Assembly (NCBI RefSeq): GCF_020921035.1
Contig: NC_063150.1
Coordinates: 10,168,001-10,232,000, forward strand
From: Rhodamnia argentea
Taxonomy: Eukaryota; Streptophyta; Magnoliopsida; Myrtales; Myrtaceae
Length of the DNA: 64,000 nt
Reading direction: 5' to 3'
In this document: positions 48,397-60,924 of the stretch, in pieces
How positions within the stretch are numbered: position 1 is the stretch's first letter
Layout of the letters: the number at the start of each line of letters is the position of its first letter
Notes under the pieces: model-generated
Told to the model about the DNA's origin: nothing
Databases searched by the model: none
What the model saw: only the letters and a program-made list of their open reading frames with translations
Made by a program: the position numbers and the translations under genes

Positions 48397-51300
48397 CTAG
48401 CCATTTACCCTTTGTTGTTGCTTAAGAAGCAGCTTCATGTTCCTACATTCATAATTGTCACCTCTTTGACTGGGCACACCAAGAGTTCCATCACCACAAC
48501 TGCAAAACAGAAAGGAAAATCTTGGGATGGAAAAGGACTGCTATAGATACCGTTATGATAAATGAAACTTGCTTACAATATCAAGTTACTGTAGATATTG
48601 GTTGATCGTTCCAAGTAATTGCCTCCCCTCAAATGAATAATCCCAAGTAACAGAAAATTTTCATGAAAAAGAAAGATGGACGCTGTTGCAAAAACAACTC
48701 ATCTGGAACTAGCATAAATTCTCGTTCTCTCACCAAACTCCAATGGGGTCATACTCCAGAGATAACAGACAATTGTCCCAACTATTTAAATACCTTATGG
48801 AAATTTAGAATATTATAGCAGGCTGCAACCCTACTGAACCAGCATTAGCAGCACCATGACAGCAGGCAACATACGCAAACAGATATTTCTGAATACTCAA
48901 GCATGTATTTGGCTAGAGGCTTCACTAGACATTACAAGGACCAGAAACAGTAAATCTTCAACAGTTAATATGATAATCTGCATGTGAGGTCACAGCAAAA
49001 CAAGATTGTGCTCGAATAAAGCCAAAACCATTGCTATGTTAAAGTCTTCCAGGGCATAAGGGCCCGTTTGGTTTGAAGAACAGTATTCAGTTTTCATCCT
49101 CTAAAAAATGAAATGGAAACAGCTTTCTACTTTTGTGAGAAACATGTTCAGTAAGTGAAACAATCAAGATGACAAAAAGTCATTTGCACTTCACAGCTTC
49201 AATTTTTAAAAATAGATTCTTATATTTCCATTCGGAACTTTTGCCAAAGTAAAGCCAAACACATTTTCTGGCCTTTATAGTTTCCAATTTGGAATCAGTT
49301 TGCCTTTAGTCATTTATAAATTGTTTTCAAAATTCTGCAAAAAGTTACTTGCACTTCACAGCTTCAATTTTTTAAAATAGATTCTTATATTTCCATTAGG
49401 AACTTTTGCCAAAGTTGCGCCAAACACATTTTCTAGTTTCCAATTTGGAATCAGCTTGCCTTTAGTCATTCACAAATTGTTTTCAAAATTCCGCCAGGCG
49501 CATTTTCCGCACTGTTTTCATTCTCAAATGACAGAAGATTTCAAATACTTATGCCATATGAAACAGACCTGAAGATTCCCCGCTTCAAGTCTCAAAAGCA
49601 GTATAGAAATAAACCACGAAAATCAACAATGCATAAGCATCTAAATTCAGACACACCTGACCCAACAATTTCGGCAAACATCTGGATCGCATTCCCTGTC
49701 AGCTGCAAAGCATGGACATTGCCGGCTCCGACATTGATTTTTGGCACAATGACAGCCTCTGAATCGATTCTTACAACTTTTTGGACATCTGTTTCAAACC
49801 AGTTCGCAGTATGAATACAACGTAGGGCCTATAACAAAAGAATTTTCTAACAAAACAACAATCGATTGTTCCAGGCAAGCAAGATATTAATTCCATGAGA
49901 ACTTGCATTCTATGTTCATTCTGCTCTATCTTTTTTCCTATATAGTGTTGTTATCTCCCCCGAATAACATTTCTGATAACAGGATATAAAGAAACGAAAA
50001 ATTAAAAGTGGTAGGGACTCACCCACAGTACTTCTCACAGCAGGTTCCATTTAAAAGACAGGAACACTGCTTGCCACATGCAGTTTGGCAGTTACATGGG
50101 TTATACTGCCGGCATGGCTGATCCTTTCTCTCAGTTATCCTTTTCCTGATTGAATGATAGGCAGCAGACTTCCAAGTATATTTCAAACGACGCACTCTGC
50201 CTCTCCTACGCAAAAATCTTGATCTTCTTCTTGGTTCAATATGGACCTATAAATTACTTATCCCAATCAAGGTTCCATACAAGAAGCAGAAATCACTTGG
50301 AGAATCCTAACAAACCAAGGGAATGAAAGGAAAGATACCAACCATATTTCCATTACTGTCAAACTTAGGATGGCCTTCACCTAGATTTGCAGCATCACCA
50401 CCTTGACATATTAGCTTGTTCTCAGAACAATTCATGTACTGAAAAATCTCCTGACATGTCTTCAAACCATTCAAGAGATTCCTAGCAATCAAACAGCTGC
50501 ATTGCAAAAGGAAGATAGCAACAACATGCTTCAGTGAAAAATCAACAGAATGCCTACAGAAAATGTCTCTCGCACTACCTACAATTTCCACCAGCCTATA
50601 CATTGCTTAGAAAAGCTGTAGCTCTAGTGGAAAGGACAAGAAAAAAAGGATGAAAGAATGATGGATATCGAAAAGGCCAGCTAATAGCGTAGCATATACA
50701 GACCTGTTCCTACCAAAAATCTCCAACCCTTTCTCATAAAGGCCTTTCTCCAGAGCTTTCCATGATCTATCCTCACTTAGTTCTTGTTTACATGTATTTT
50801 CGTCGACAAACTCCTCTTTTTTTGAGGTATCATTATTATTAGTTGGAGGGGGATCGATAGTCATTTCACTTGATGGGGCGTCGGGAACTTCACCCTGAAC
50901 TAAGTTGTGACTTTCCTCAATAGTTAGATCCTTCCTTCTTGGCCTGCGAATCACTGGAGACTTTATTTTCTTTTGCGAAGAAGAAGCAGCATCCTCATTC
51001 TCTTTCTGCAATTTGGATCTCAGTTTCATGTCCCCCGAAAGAAGGCTTCCACTTGCAATAGAATCTGAATCAGAAGCCATCATCTTCTGTCGTTTACGCA
51101 AGCAAACTAGAACTCGCTCTGCAACTCGCTTGCTGTTCCTCTTACGAAGTCCGCCTTTTCCAGCACTTTTAGTCTTGCGAGGAGACAAAACACGTGCTGA
51201 CGCATCCTGCCTGGGTCCTGTCTCTGAATCACTGCTTTCTGAGGCATTTTTTGCATTAGATGACGCACTTTCACTCTGACATTGTTTCAACCGCGTCCTA

Positions 51301-54300
51301 TCGGATGAGCTGGCAGATTTCTTCCTAGTTAGAACATGAGACTTAGAGCCATTTGACGAAGGATTTGATTTCTCTTCAGGATCACCAGACCCAGGAGAGC
51401 TTACTGTTGCACCTTTTACTAACTTCAAAGCCTGAAAGAGAAAGAAATATGATGAACAACTGAACTATTTTCCCCTTGTCGTGCTAGAAACAATGTATTG
51501 ACATACTAAATGCATACCGATCTGTAACAAAGAGGACCACATGGTGCAATTTCTTCATTGGTATGGCTCCATGGAGGTTGTTTATCCACCTAATAAAGAA
51601 GATTAACAATGACCACTAAGATGTACTTTCCTTTAAACTAAGAAGACTGGTAAAAAGATTCAGGAATAGATAGTTCCAAGTGAGTTTCTTACGGGTAACA
51701 CAAGATCCTGAGAACATCCATGTAATCTGCAATCAAAAACCTGCAAATACATGAACAACGAAGAGACATTCTGAGCAATAGAACGAAATAGCACAAAGAA
51801 AGATATGACAAAACACAGGTGAGATCACTTACCAGACATCTACGACAAAACAGGTTGTCAAAAGAATCTAGAGCAGCATCAAGATCTTTATCAAGAAAAG
51901 AACTCATTGTCTGAGAGGTTTCTTCATTATCCCCATTCTTAGAGCCACCCACATTCTTCTCTTCCTTAATAAGGACTTCATATCTTGCCTGTATAAGATG
52001 TTTGATGGTGTTTCATTTCTCTGTAAAGCCAGCAGAAAGCAAATGGGCAACGGCTGGACCAAAGTTTACACAATGACCAGTTCTTTTCATAATCACAAAA
52101 AAGAGAAGCCTAATGAATGTAGAAAACCAATCTATCAACATCAGAGCACTGCCAAGCGTTTATATTATCTATGCTCATACCTTGACTTCAGAAGGGCTTC
52201 TAGATAAACAATTTGCCAATGATTCCAGAACTGGGTCAGATAAACCAAGTTCTTTGATGGTCATGCTGGCAAATTTTAAACATCATAATACGATATCAGT
52301 CTCCAACATTTTTCCTATTTCATATCTGTTGGCAGAAAGAAAAGTACAATTCCAAACATTTAAAATGTAGCAAAAGAATCCTTCGTGACATAGGTGATGC
52401 TCAATAGATGCAAATTTCAGCTGCTGAAAGTACAATCGACGTAAAATGTGATGAGCAGATACTAGGGAAGTTCATTCTAGCATCAAGAGTTGAAATTGCC
52501 ACAGACAAAAAAACTGGAAGAGATTCCAAAACCACTTCAAGGGTACAACTGGGAAATAAGCTCCACCCAATAATATGTCGTTTTCAATCGGAAGCAACTA
52601 CCCATGCTTAATGTGTGAGACAAGAGAAGCCAGCTGAAAGCCCAATAGTTGGAGAAGCCAGAAACCAAGAAGTGGGGGAATTCCAGTTCTTTAGCTCTCA
52701 CTTATGATTAGGCCCAAAACAAGAAACTTTGATGTTTATCTCCATGTCCATAAATATTCGGAATGGCAAATATAACAGTCATCCACAATAATCATGATAG
52801 TTGTATTTAAAAAACCAAAGAAAGATGCTTTGGTGAATTATGCTGCGATACCTTTTCAACATAAAATGAGGGACTTCTTAGAATTGAAATCTGAGACACT
52901 CAGTCTAAGCAGATCCAAGTATGCACCTTGCAAAGCTTTTCTTAGTCCCTTGTAAATTAGAACTAACAATTATATAAAGAAAAGACACATCCTAGGAAAC
53001 TTGTCCAACCAGACAACAAGGCCAGCCGTGGCATCCCAGTCCATGAGATTTCTATGTATGGGAATCAGATGAAGGTCAATGCGTGACATCTAAGCCCTGC
53101 ATCACAGGGAGAATAATTCCCTAACCAGCAAAACATGAACTCCAGAACAATTAGATAAGTATAAACGAGCACACAAGAAGACGACAGAGAAAAACATCAG
53201 CTATACCAACCGAAGAATATAATCTTCAGAATCCAGAAACTCTCGCTTTTCCTCTTCGTCTTCAATCGCCTCCTCTTCGCTATCACTGCAAATAAGTGCT
53301 TCCCCGCCATTCTGATCATAATAAATTCTTCTTCGACCCACAACTGACTGATCCTCAGTCATTCTCTGATTTCTGCACTAAAGTAACAAGGTAAAGAAAG
53401 TAATCTGAAAAATGAGCCAATGATTAATTTTAGCAACTTCACCAAAGAGGGAGAGCATCTATGGAATGATGCCAATCGATGTTCAGACTTAGAAACTGTC
53501 CAGCCCTTTCAATTACTTTGTTGTAATACAGAATCAATTGAGGCGAACCCAAAGAGCAAAGGCGTTATTATAACTTCATTAAACTTAGGAAGTGGTAAAA
53601 AGCCATACAGTTTTGGCACATGTAGGGTGGACATATCAGACAGAAAGAAATCCCAGACTGTTAAAAGAAATCACAATCTCACTAACCTGTCCAGAAAAAT
53701 CCACGTTGTGTAAGGGGGTAATCTTTTCACTTCTGGGAGCTTGATCGGGCGAACAGCATTCTTCACGGGAATGCTAGATCCAAGAAGAACTGCTGTAGAA
53801 GCATGAGCATCCTCCAGGTAGTTGTCGCTATCTCTATCCCCATTGTTTGCATCAATACCATTTTGCATGCCAAGTGCATCTTCTTGCCTCTTTGTCAGTA
53901 GGTCTACACCATTACTAGTGATGTTGTCGTTTGTATGATCATTTCTTTGCTTAGACGAATTAAATATTTTGTCTGTAACACCTGCCAGCTCCCGTCTGTT
54001 TTCTTCAATTCTTTTCTGGAAAACAAAAATGGGGATAAAATTATGTGGAAAACGTGTTGGTTTTCCTAAAGAACATAATGAACAAACATGATAACTAACA
54101 AAAATATTATCACGGTGTACCCTTATAATAATGGCCCGGTCAGCAGCAACTTGTTTCTTGAAAGCATCAATAACATTTGCTATATCCTTGACAACCGGTA
54201 CTGTTTCGAGAGGCCTTAAAGCCTGCAGAATACCAAGATTTGCGCAATGCTCAAAGTACTGAACAACAATAAATGGCTTGCGCATCAATAAATTCTCAGT

Positions 54301-55352
54301 TCCATATATATGATCGACACGAATAAGAAAACACAGCAAGATTACTTACCCTCCCATTGTTAACTTCTTATAGTCATAATGGGGAAGTAAGCACCTAGAT
54401 AACAAGGGTGGAGGGAGGAACAAACATGCACACCACAAACGAAATGAAGAAGACTAAAGAACACAAAAGTGAATGACATGCAAGTAGGGCTTCAGTTGCA
54501 AGACTTGATTTGCACAAGAAAAGAGCAGCCCTTAACATTAACTTGCCCCGCATACCAGCTGCACCCACAAACAAAATATTTGTGTTTCCCACGATGTACA
54601 CGTTGCTCTTGTATGCTTAAGCTTAATTCAACCCCAAGCCCCCACGGCAGGGCCTCAACTAACAGGCCTTCTAAACTACATCGAGAATGCAATATCAAGG
54701 TCCACGCAGAGAAGAAAAGGAAAAAGAAAGGTTGCGATAGCAAGTCCACCTCCCACATAGTCCACTTGAATTATCACAGAGTTTTCCTACTACTTCAGTA
54801 TCTCAAACTTGCAGACTCAGAAATTTCCTATATCAGAAGAACCACAGAAAGAACCTGAATGATCACATTCACCCTTATTCATACGTGATCATCCCTGCGA
54901 CGCGGGACTCGTTGGTCAACGCAGCTTGACCAACAAGAATCGATTCCACTCGTCAAAAGAAAAAAAAGACACAGAAAAAGAATCAATTTTCATAACCTCA
55001 AGGAGATGATTTTACACGACAATGCAGCCCTTATCTCTTCTCTCAACGACCTACATTATGCTAAAAAGCCCAAAAACCATCACAAAAAAACGCAAACTCC
55101 AACTCCAACTCCACAAATAAGTCAACCCAAGCCGAGCTCAGCTAATTCGGACCAAATTTAGAAAGAGGAAGAGACAAGCCAGATCGCCACAGCGCATCAG
55201 TGCAGGTCCAGAAAAAAAATATCGGTACGGCCCCGCATTCAGCAGGTCCGTTCTCACAATCCACAGAGCATCAGAAAGGCGCGTACCGGCGGATCCACCG
55301 GGGCGTCCAATCGGCTCGCGGAAGCGGAAGGCGAGGGCGCCTTCGACGCCAT
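47134..55352 (-). CDS. CLF: Polycomb H3K27 methyltransferase CURLY LEAF
   Basis: Catalytic subunit of PRC2, which trimethylates histone H3 Lys27 and keeps floral and other developmental genes silent. Seventeen exons on the minus strand: 55352-55287, 54222-54121, 54015-53687, 53372-53211, 52265-52181, 51988-51833, 51740-51693, 51589-51518, 51431-50704, 50496-50343, 50246-50023, 49788-49657, 48499-48409, 47906-47859, 47788-47660, 47571-47494 and 47325-47134, giving 931 residues (Arabidopsis CLF is about 902). Seen: [20 protein letters not shown] and the acidic [17 protein letters not shown] stretch; [19 protein letters not shown]; a basic nuclear region in exon 9; [11 protein letters not shown] (SANT-like part); the Cys-rich CXC domain (about 683-752); and the SET domain with [24 protein letters not shown] (858-869) and [16 protein letters not shown]. 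The sequence follows CLF rather than SWN or MEA over its full length. Introns 4 and 10 use GTTGGT donors; intron 12 holds a tandem duplication. Confidence 0.97.
48366..48393. repeat. (GA)n microsatellite in CLF intron 13
   Basis: About 28 bases of GA (CT in gene sense), 16 bases after the donor of CLF exon 13. Confidence 0.95.
49184..49500. repeat. Tandem duplication in CLF intron 12
   Basis: A unit of about 165 bases starting TTGCACTTCACAGCTTCAAT is repeated head to tail at 49184 and 49349. By eye the copies agree at more than nine tenths of positions, with one indel of about 9 bases. It lies in the 1.16-kb intron just upstream, in gene order, of the exon beginning [13 protein letters not shown]. 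The sequence just outside, GGGCCCGTTTGGTTTGAAG at about 49060, resembles the end of GTTTGG-type miniature elements, so the unit may derive from one. Confidence 0.75.
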
Positions 55353-58300
55353 CGCCGGAGCTGGAGGCTGGAGCAAGGCGGATCCGGTGCTGGGTCTGAG
55401 ATCCGAACCAGGACGACCCGGGCACATGCAGGTGGTGGTGAAGACGAAGACGAAGAGGAAGAGGAAGAGGAAGCGGGGGGGAGGTCGAATTGGCGGGTCG
55501 GGGCTTGGAAAAACCCTAACGAGTCCCACCGCGACAGCACAAGCACGCGCACCTGGGCGCGCTTTGTGATGAGACCGATTCAGATTTTTTTCTTTTTTTT
55601 TTGACCTTTTATCTGCATTCATCACTTCAGAAAAATTATTTTAATTTAATTTTTGGGAATAGAGGCGGAGTTTTGAGAAACGTGCGGGAGATTGCAAAAG
55701 GGCAAAGATATATTTTATTTATTTGACCCGAAAGAGAAATTAAAGGAAAAAAAGATAATATTTTTTTTTTGGGGGGAAAGGTGACGTGGCGATCGGATTT
55801 TGAAATTAGAGGCTCTCTTGAGTTTTTGAGTTTTGAATAAGCCGGGGGGACTGTTGGACGTCGATGTCTTATCTACTTTCAACGGTACGGTTGAGATAAC
55901 AATCCCCGAGCTCTGTCTCCTGTCTTAATGGACATGTTCGGATTGGACAAGGACGAGGACGTCATGTCGTCCCAAATTTCGACTCTTCAATTAAATTTAA
56001 TGCTTTGGTATTTCCAATATTTCCAATACGTTCTCGAAATCTTGAGACCAGATGCTACCGCCCCCGACATTTGATCACGGCCAAATTTTTGCTTGTCGCG
56101 CGGTAAATTAATTTGCCTCGCTGATGGCGTGTCTCTTGATTAATTTCACGTTGCATTTATTGTGATTTGACTCTTTAGGATTTTACAATTTCTCTCTTAA
56201 AAGTCTTTAAATCGACCGCAACCCTTCCTCTTCAAGGTCACACGACCGATTAGTTTCTCTTGCCAATGGGCATGTTTGTCCAGTAATTTGCATTTTGCAC
56301 CCAAGTTTAGCCACTTGTCGTAAGTTGCAACTTGATTTTTATTTTATTTTTTCAAATTTTTGTAGTTTTGTCTTTAGAGTTTTGAAAGAAAATCGATTGC
56401 GATGTCTCCCTAATGTTGACTTTGGCCAATTTTGATAATATTGGGAAATCTCCTTTTTACTCTTTGCACTTTTAAGCAGGTAATTTGGTGATAACAATAT
56501 TACGTTTACCAAGCGTAAAATGTTTTTTTATAGCCATTTGAGGAAAGATCTAGTTGATTATAAGGTGATCCTTTGGCAATTGGAGTACTTCCAGTGGAGT
56601 AATGCAATTATTTTATAGGGTTTTGGAAGTTCTCCAAAAATTACTCACATCAATCTCGATTATTCAAGAATTCCCTCCTCGATGGAATTGCCACCATGCA
56701 GAAATAGATATTTTAGGCGCGATAGAAAGGAATGATGTAACCGGGAGGGATGAGCCCCCGTAGATATTAGGTGTCCACATATATAGAGTCAAACGGAAAT
56801 GTAATAAGGTGATCGACCTTCTTAATTAGGAGAGATTTTGAATTCAATCATATTGTAGTGCTGCTCTTTCCATAATTCAAGGACAAGGACGAGGAGGTTT
56901 GATTGTCCGGAGATATACAGAACGCATTGCAAGCCCACAAACTGGTTTAGTCCATGCCCTTGGCATATACCAATAACTTTACCTCGAAACAGTTTACATG
57001 CAATCGATGTGATTTGAACGAGCGACTTTTCGGTTCTGAAAATGGAAAAAAGCCTCGAATCACCCCTCAATCAACACTAACCACGATACTCAATTATATT
57101 ATCGCGTGCAAATTATCCCGCAAGCTACAATAAAGAGTTTGATCATTGGTCGAAAGGCCACGTAAATGAATATAACATTAGAGAATGCAAATTAAAACGT
57201 TTAAGCTATTAAATGAAATGTCAAGATATCCAACGGAGCCTTCTTCCTTAATGCAAAATCAAACTCCGTTGTGGGCATCAACCGATGTGCATGAAAAAGG
57301 AATTGGCGTTCGGAGCGATGCGTCGGGTATGCAATGAACACTAGCGATGAATAGTGTGAACTTCTCATGTTTGTTTTAACCTCCGACGAACAAAGTATTC
57401 TAAGGTTCTCTCAACTAATCATAGATTAAAAAAATATATAATCACATATAAAATATCATTTCATGTTTTGTCTCTCTCCTTCCTAAGGTTCTCTTTGCTC
57501 CCTCTCATCTTCACCTAATCATCTTCTTCGATCTCCATTAGATCTCCTCCTCCCTCCCATTTTTTTTTTTTTATTAACTGGGTTCTCTATTTTCTTTTTC
57601 TTTCTTATCACCCGTTTCGAGGAATGTTTCTCTTCTGATCTAAGTTAAATTTGAAAGTTTCTCTCTCCCATTTTCGGGAATGTTTAAACACAAGTTCGGT
57701 TCTACCTACGAAAAATCTGATGAAGGAAGATCCATATGAAAATTAAACCGATCGGATTCGTGAATAATGTGTCGCGAGCAATTGGACCACGAATCGACCT
57801 TTGATCGTCACTTCATGAAAATCGTACAACACCCTCTTTCCATAATTTTTTTTTCTGCTCTGTCTTGGTGTTGGGTCTCAACAACTTTCTTTTGTGGCTA
57901 CCATATAATAAGTGAAAAAACCTTATTATATCTCCATATGTATCACCATACAGTTTCAAAACTTAGTGCTAGCACTTTATTGGGCTTCCTCCATATGGGA
58001 GTGAACCCAACCAACAAATCTCCCATTTGTTGATTCTCTTGGATTTCGTTAATGAATGAGTCCAATTTCGAAAGAGGTTAGATGAGTTTCGTGAAAGTTT
58101 CGGTCTCACGAGTATCACTCTGTGCTCGTTCAATCTTGTTACTTATGCGGCGATGGTGTTGGAGACGCCGAACCAAGGCAAACACCGCTAAAAGACAAAA
58201 GCCATAACAACTATTGGAGATCTCGATGTGTGCTCATTTTTAACTACGGATTCGGTGATAGGTCGTCAATTTTAGTTTCAAGAAGTCACGAATCTGTTCT

Positions 58301-59723
58301 TCAAGCATGTGACCTCTAATCTTGTTTTAATGATTTATCTTGTTATCTAGGGCTTGTCTTGGTTTGCAGTTAGATCGCGTTGTTTCTCTCTTGTATTTTT
58401 GTGGAAATGAATGAAATTTTACTTGTAACAAAAAAAAAATAATCGCAAATGAAATAGAATTCTAAGGGAGAAGTGGAGGAATAAAAAAATCTAGAAAATG
58501 TCGAGGATTGACCGGCATGCGCTGACCATAGAAATCAAGAACAAAATGAAGCAGATGGCACATTTGTGTTGTGGGACTGAAGTATTGAGAGAAAACTAAG
58601 GTTTTCATCGATAATTATTTACAATCAGAGAATAACACCAAATCTCACACCGTGGCTCAAATTCAATTTTTTTTTATTTTTGTATTTCTTTCGTCAGCTG
58701 TATTTCTAACTCTTATCTATCCAACTTTTTCTAATCCCGCACCTACGACATTATCATTTCTTCAATCCATTTATCAATAGGGCCGCATACCTATTAGTAT
58801 TCTAGTATTTATTTATGTTTTATCGGAACAAGCTTTTCATTCATTAAACAATAGACCTCGAGTAAATAAAAGTTTGCCCGGTGGATTTAGTTGCTTGTTT
58901 TGTGCGTTACCGTAGAAACCACATGCTTTGCTTTGTGTTTGCAACTCAGTTTTCATTTAGTGCCTCAAAGCTTCAAACCATTTGGTACTAGAAATTGAAA
59001 TCGGTCGAACAATCATGTATGACTGCCATAACATTAATTCAAAACTAACCTAGATCCTTTATTCCAGAGTAAAACTAGTAGCTATTAATTGACCTAAAGT
59101 AAAGGTACTTCATAAAAACTTTTGTTTAAAAGGATAAACATTCTTTGGGGATCGCAATATTTACATCCTTGTAAATTGGTATTTTAGGGACACTTGAGAT
59201 GATGCAGAATATTTCCCTACAATTAAAATGTTTATAAATGATTAATCTCATTGGGGCTTGATTTTTACAATTTTTTTTTTACAATCATGAATAGCCGTTT
59301 CGTTTATATTATATAATATCGCCATTCTACGCAATTCACTTATCATAACTGATAAACTTACGCCTATCAACTTTGAGTCGAAAATATTACCAATAGGTAT
59401 AAAATATTTGCTAGTCAAGTCAAACATTCTAACGCGGTGTTATAAGGGAAAGGGAAAATACCAAAAGAGGGCCACAAATGCCTTGATTTGTCCCGTACCT
59501 TATGGCAATTGGTGACGGTTTGGTGATAATTTCGTTTTTTTTTTTTTAAGTTGTTATGTTTTGTTCATTTTGAAGCCGACACTAACTTTTTTTGAGGATC
59601 GATTAGAAAACCCGATTAACAATCACCGCTTGAAAACTCTAATTCTAGGATATAATGACTTAAAATATCGTGTTTTTGTTTAGTTACAAATTGGTAAGAT
59701 ACGATATAGGGTATTCAAGACAC
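55353..59723. other. Upstream region of CLF and large gene-free interval
   Basis: The first few hundred bases are the presumed CLF 5' UTR and promoter (GC-rich, with CTTCTTCTC-like runs in gene sense). Beyond that no gene was recognised. The 88-codon frame at 57767-58033 and others are short and motif-free. At 58340-58440 a transcript-like 3' end with TTTTACTTGTAAC plus ten A could be the tail of an old retroposed copy. Confidence 0.45.
58040..58440 (+). mobile_element. Possible poly(A)-tailed retroposed fragment (tentative)
   Basis: Sequence with the feel of an mRNA 3' end (GGAAATGAATGAAATTTTAC, then TTGTAAC) runs straight into an A10 tract at about 58427-58436. This looks like the tail of a LINE or processed-transcript insertion. 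No reverse transcriptase or parent gene could be identified, and the 5' limit and target duplication were not found. Confidence 0.22.
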
Positions 59724-60182
59724 TAAGGGTCCGTATGGTAACACCCAGGAAAAAATGTTTCTGTTCCCAAAGTGTTCTAGGAACACTTTGGGAACATAAA
59801 CGCATATGGTAAAAAATTGTTCTAAAAGTGTTCTGAGAAAACTTTTGAGAAACAAAAACACTTTTGGAGCAAAAATGAGAAACAAAAAAAACTTGTTTCT
59901 GGATTTTGAAACACTTTTTAGAAACAACTTGAGAGCGAGCTTGTGCAAGCCACCAATGCTCACCATTGTCGGCGAGGAGTTGAAGCGGCCGCCGCCGCCC
60001 ATCATAGGTCGCTGGCCGCCACCGGTTGTAAATCCTTTCTTTTGGTGAAAAAAGTGTTTTTTTTTTGTACTTGCTAAACGCATTTCTGTTCTCGAAAATC
60101 GTAGCCGGGAACAAAAACACAAAAAAATGTTTCTATTCCAAATATGTTTCCGGAAATAGAAACGTTACCATACATACCCTAA
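59724..60182. mobile_element. hAT-like MITE (TATGGTAAC ends)
   Basis: About 459 bases with inverted ends TAAGGGTCCGTATGGTAAC (left) and TTAGGGTATGTATGGTAAC (right end, reverse-complemented), followed inward by TTTCTGTTCC and TTTCTATTTCC. The target duplication is not clean; CAAGACA occurs on both sides (59716-59722 and 60187-60193) at slightly different distances from the ends. GTTCT/GAACA words dominate the interior. The minus-strand frames of 146 and 135 codons at 59680-60122 are translations of this element, not genes. Confidence 0.65.
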
Positions 60183-60924
60183 TATCACAAGACAATTTCT
60201 CGAGAATCGATAACTTAGATGCGATTTCGAATCTTGTCTACTTTACGGTAAATTAAGTAGCAAAAATGCATGCAAGCGCTTCTTACTCATAATAGCCGAA
60301 AGTTTTTCCTTTGTCAATGTCTGTGGTTTTCATGTCCTTCTCCTTTCGACGCAGTTTTCAAACCCCAAAATGCACGTGGCTTTCCTTTCTTGTAATTTCG
60401 GTCTCAATACACTTCAAATTTTTCGCGATTGATTTACTATTCTCCACGCATGGGGTATTTTTATCCACGTCCATACCACGAAGCCGTGCTAGCTATTTTT
60501 GCGTCATCTGATCGGGCTTAGAAACTAGTTTGAAGCTTGTCGAAAGGCTATTCGACGGTGGTTTGAATCGCCTTCGCAGCGTGCATGTTTCGCACCGGAA
60601 ATTCTGAATATTTAATTAGCGAATCGAGTCATGTAGAAGAGAGCTTAAGAATAGACACGTGCGTATGTACAAAGCGTGCGACGATCATTAGAAAGTGCCT
60701 CGGATTGTAATGTCTGGGAATGTGGATTAACTCACATTATCATTACGCTTGGATCATTTCCAGTAAATGCCAATTCTTTCACAATAAAATTTTTGAATTG
60801 AAGGGCTTAATTGAAAACTCGAAGTTTTTGGAGGGTCTAATTTGAAACTTGTAAATACGATCAAACCCACCTGAAAAGCTCCAAAAGATGCCCCACCAGC
60901 AACAAAGAAAGTAGCCGGAGGAAA
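60183..60924. other. Upstream region of the right-hand gene
   Basis: Presumed promoter of the plus-strand gene starting at 60925. The 66-codon frame at 60311-60511 has no motif. No individual site is assigned. Confidence 0.4.

Noticed and set aside
55200..55625. Several overlapping frames of 90-134 codons on both strands
   Set aside because: They come from the GC-rich 5' region of CLF. Only the short stretch starting at 55352 on the minus strand connects in phase to the CLF exons.
59680..60122. Minus-strand frames of 146 and 135 codons
   Set aside because: They translate the arms and middle of the hAT-like MITE; the apparent protein repeats are its GTTCT-type words.
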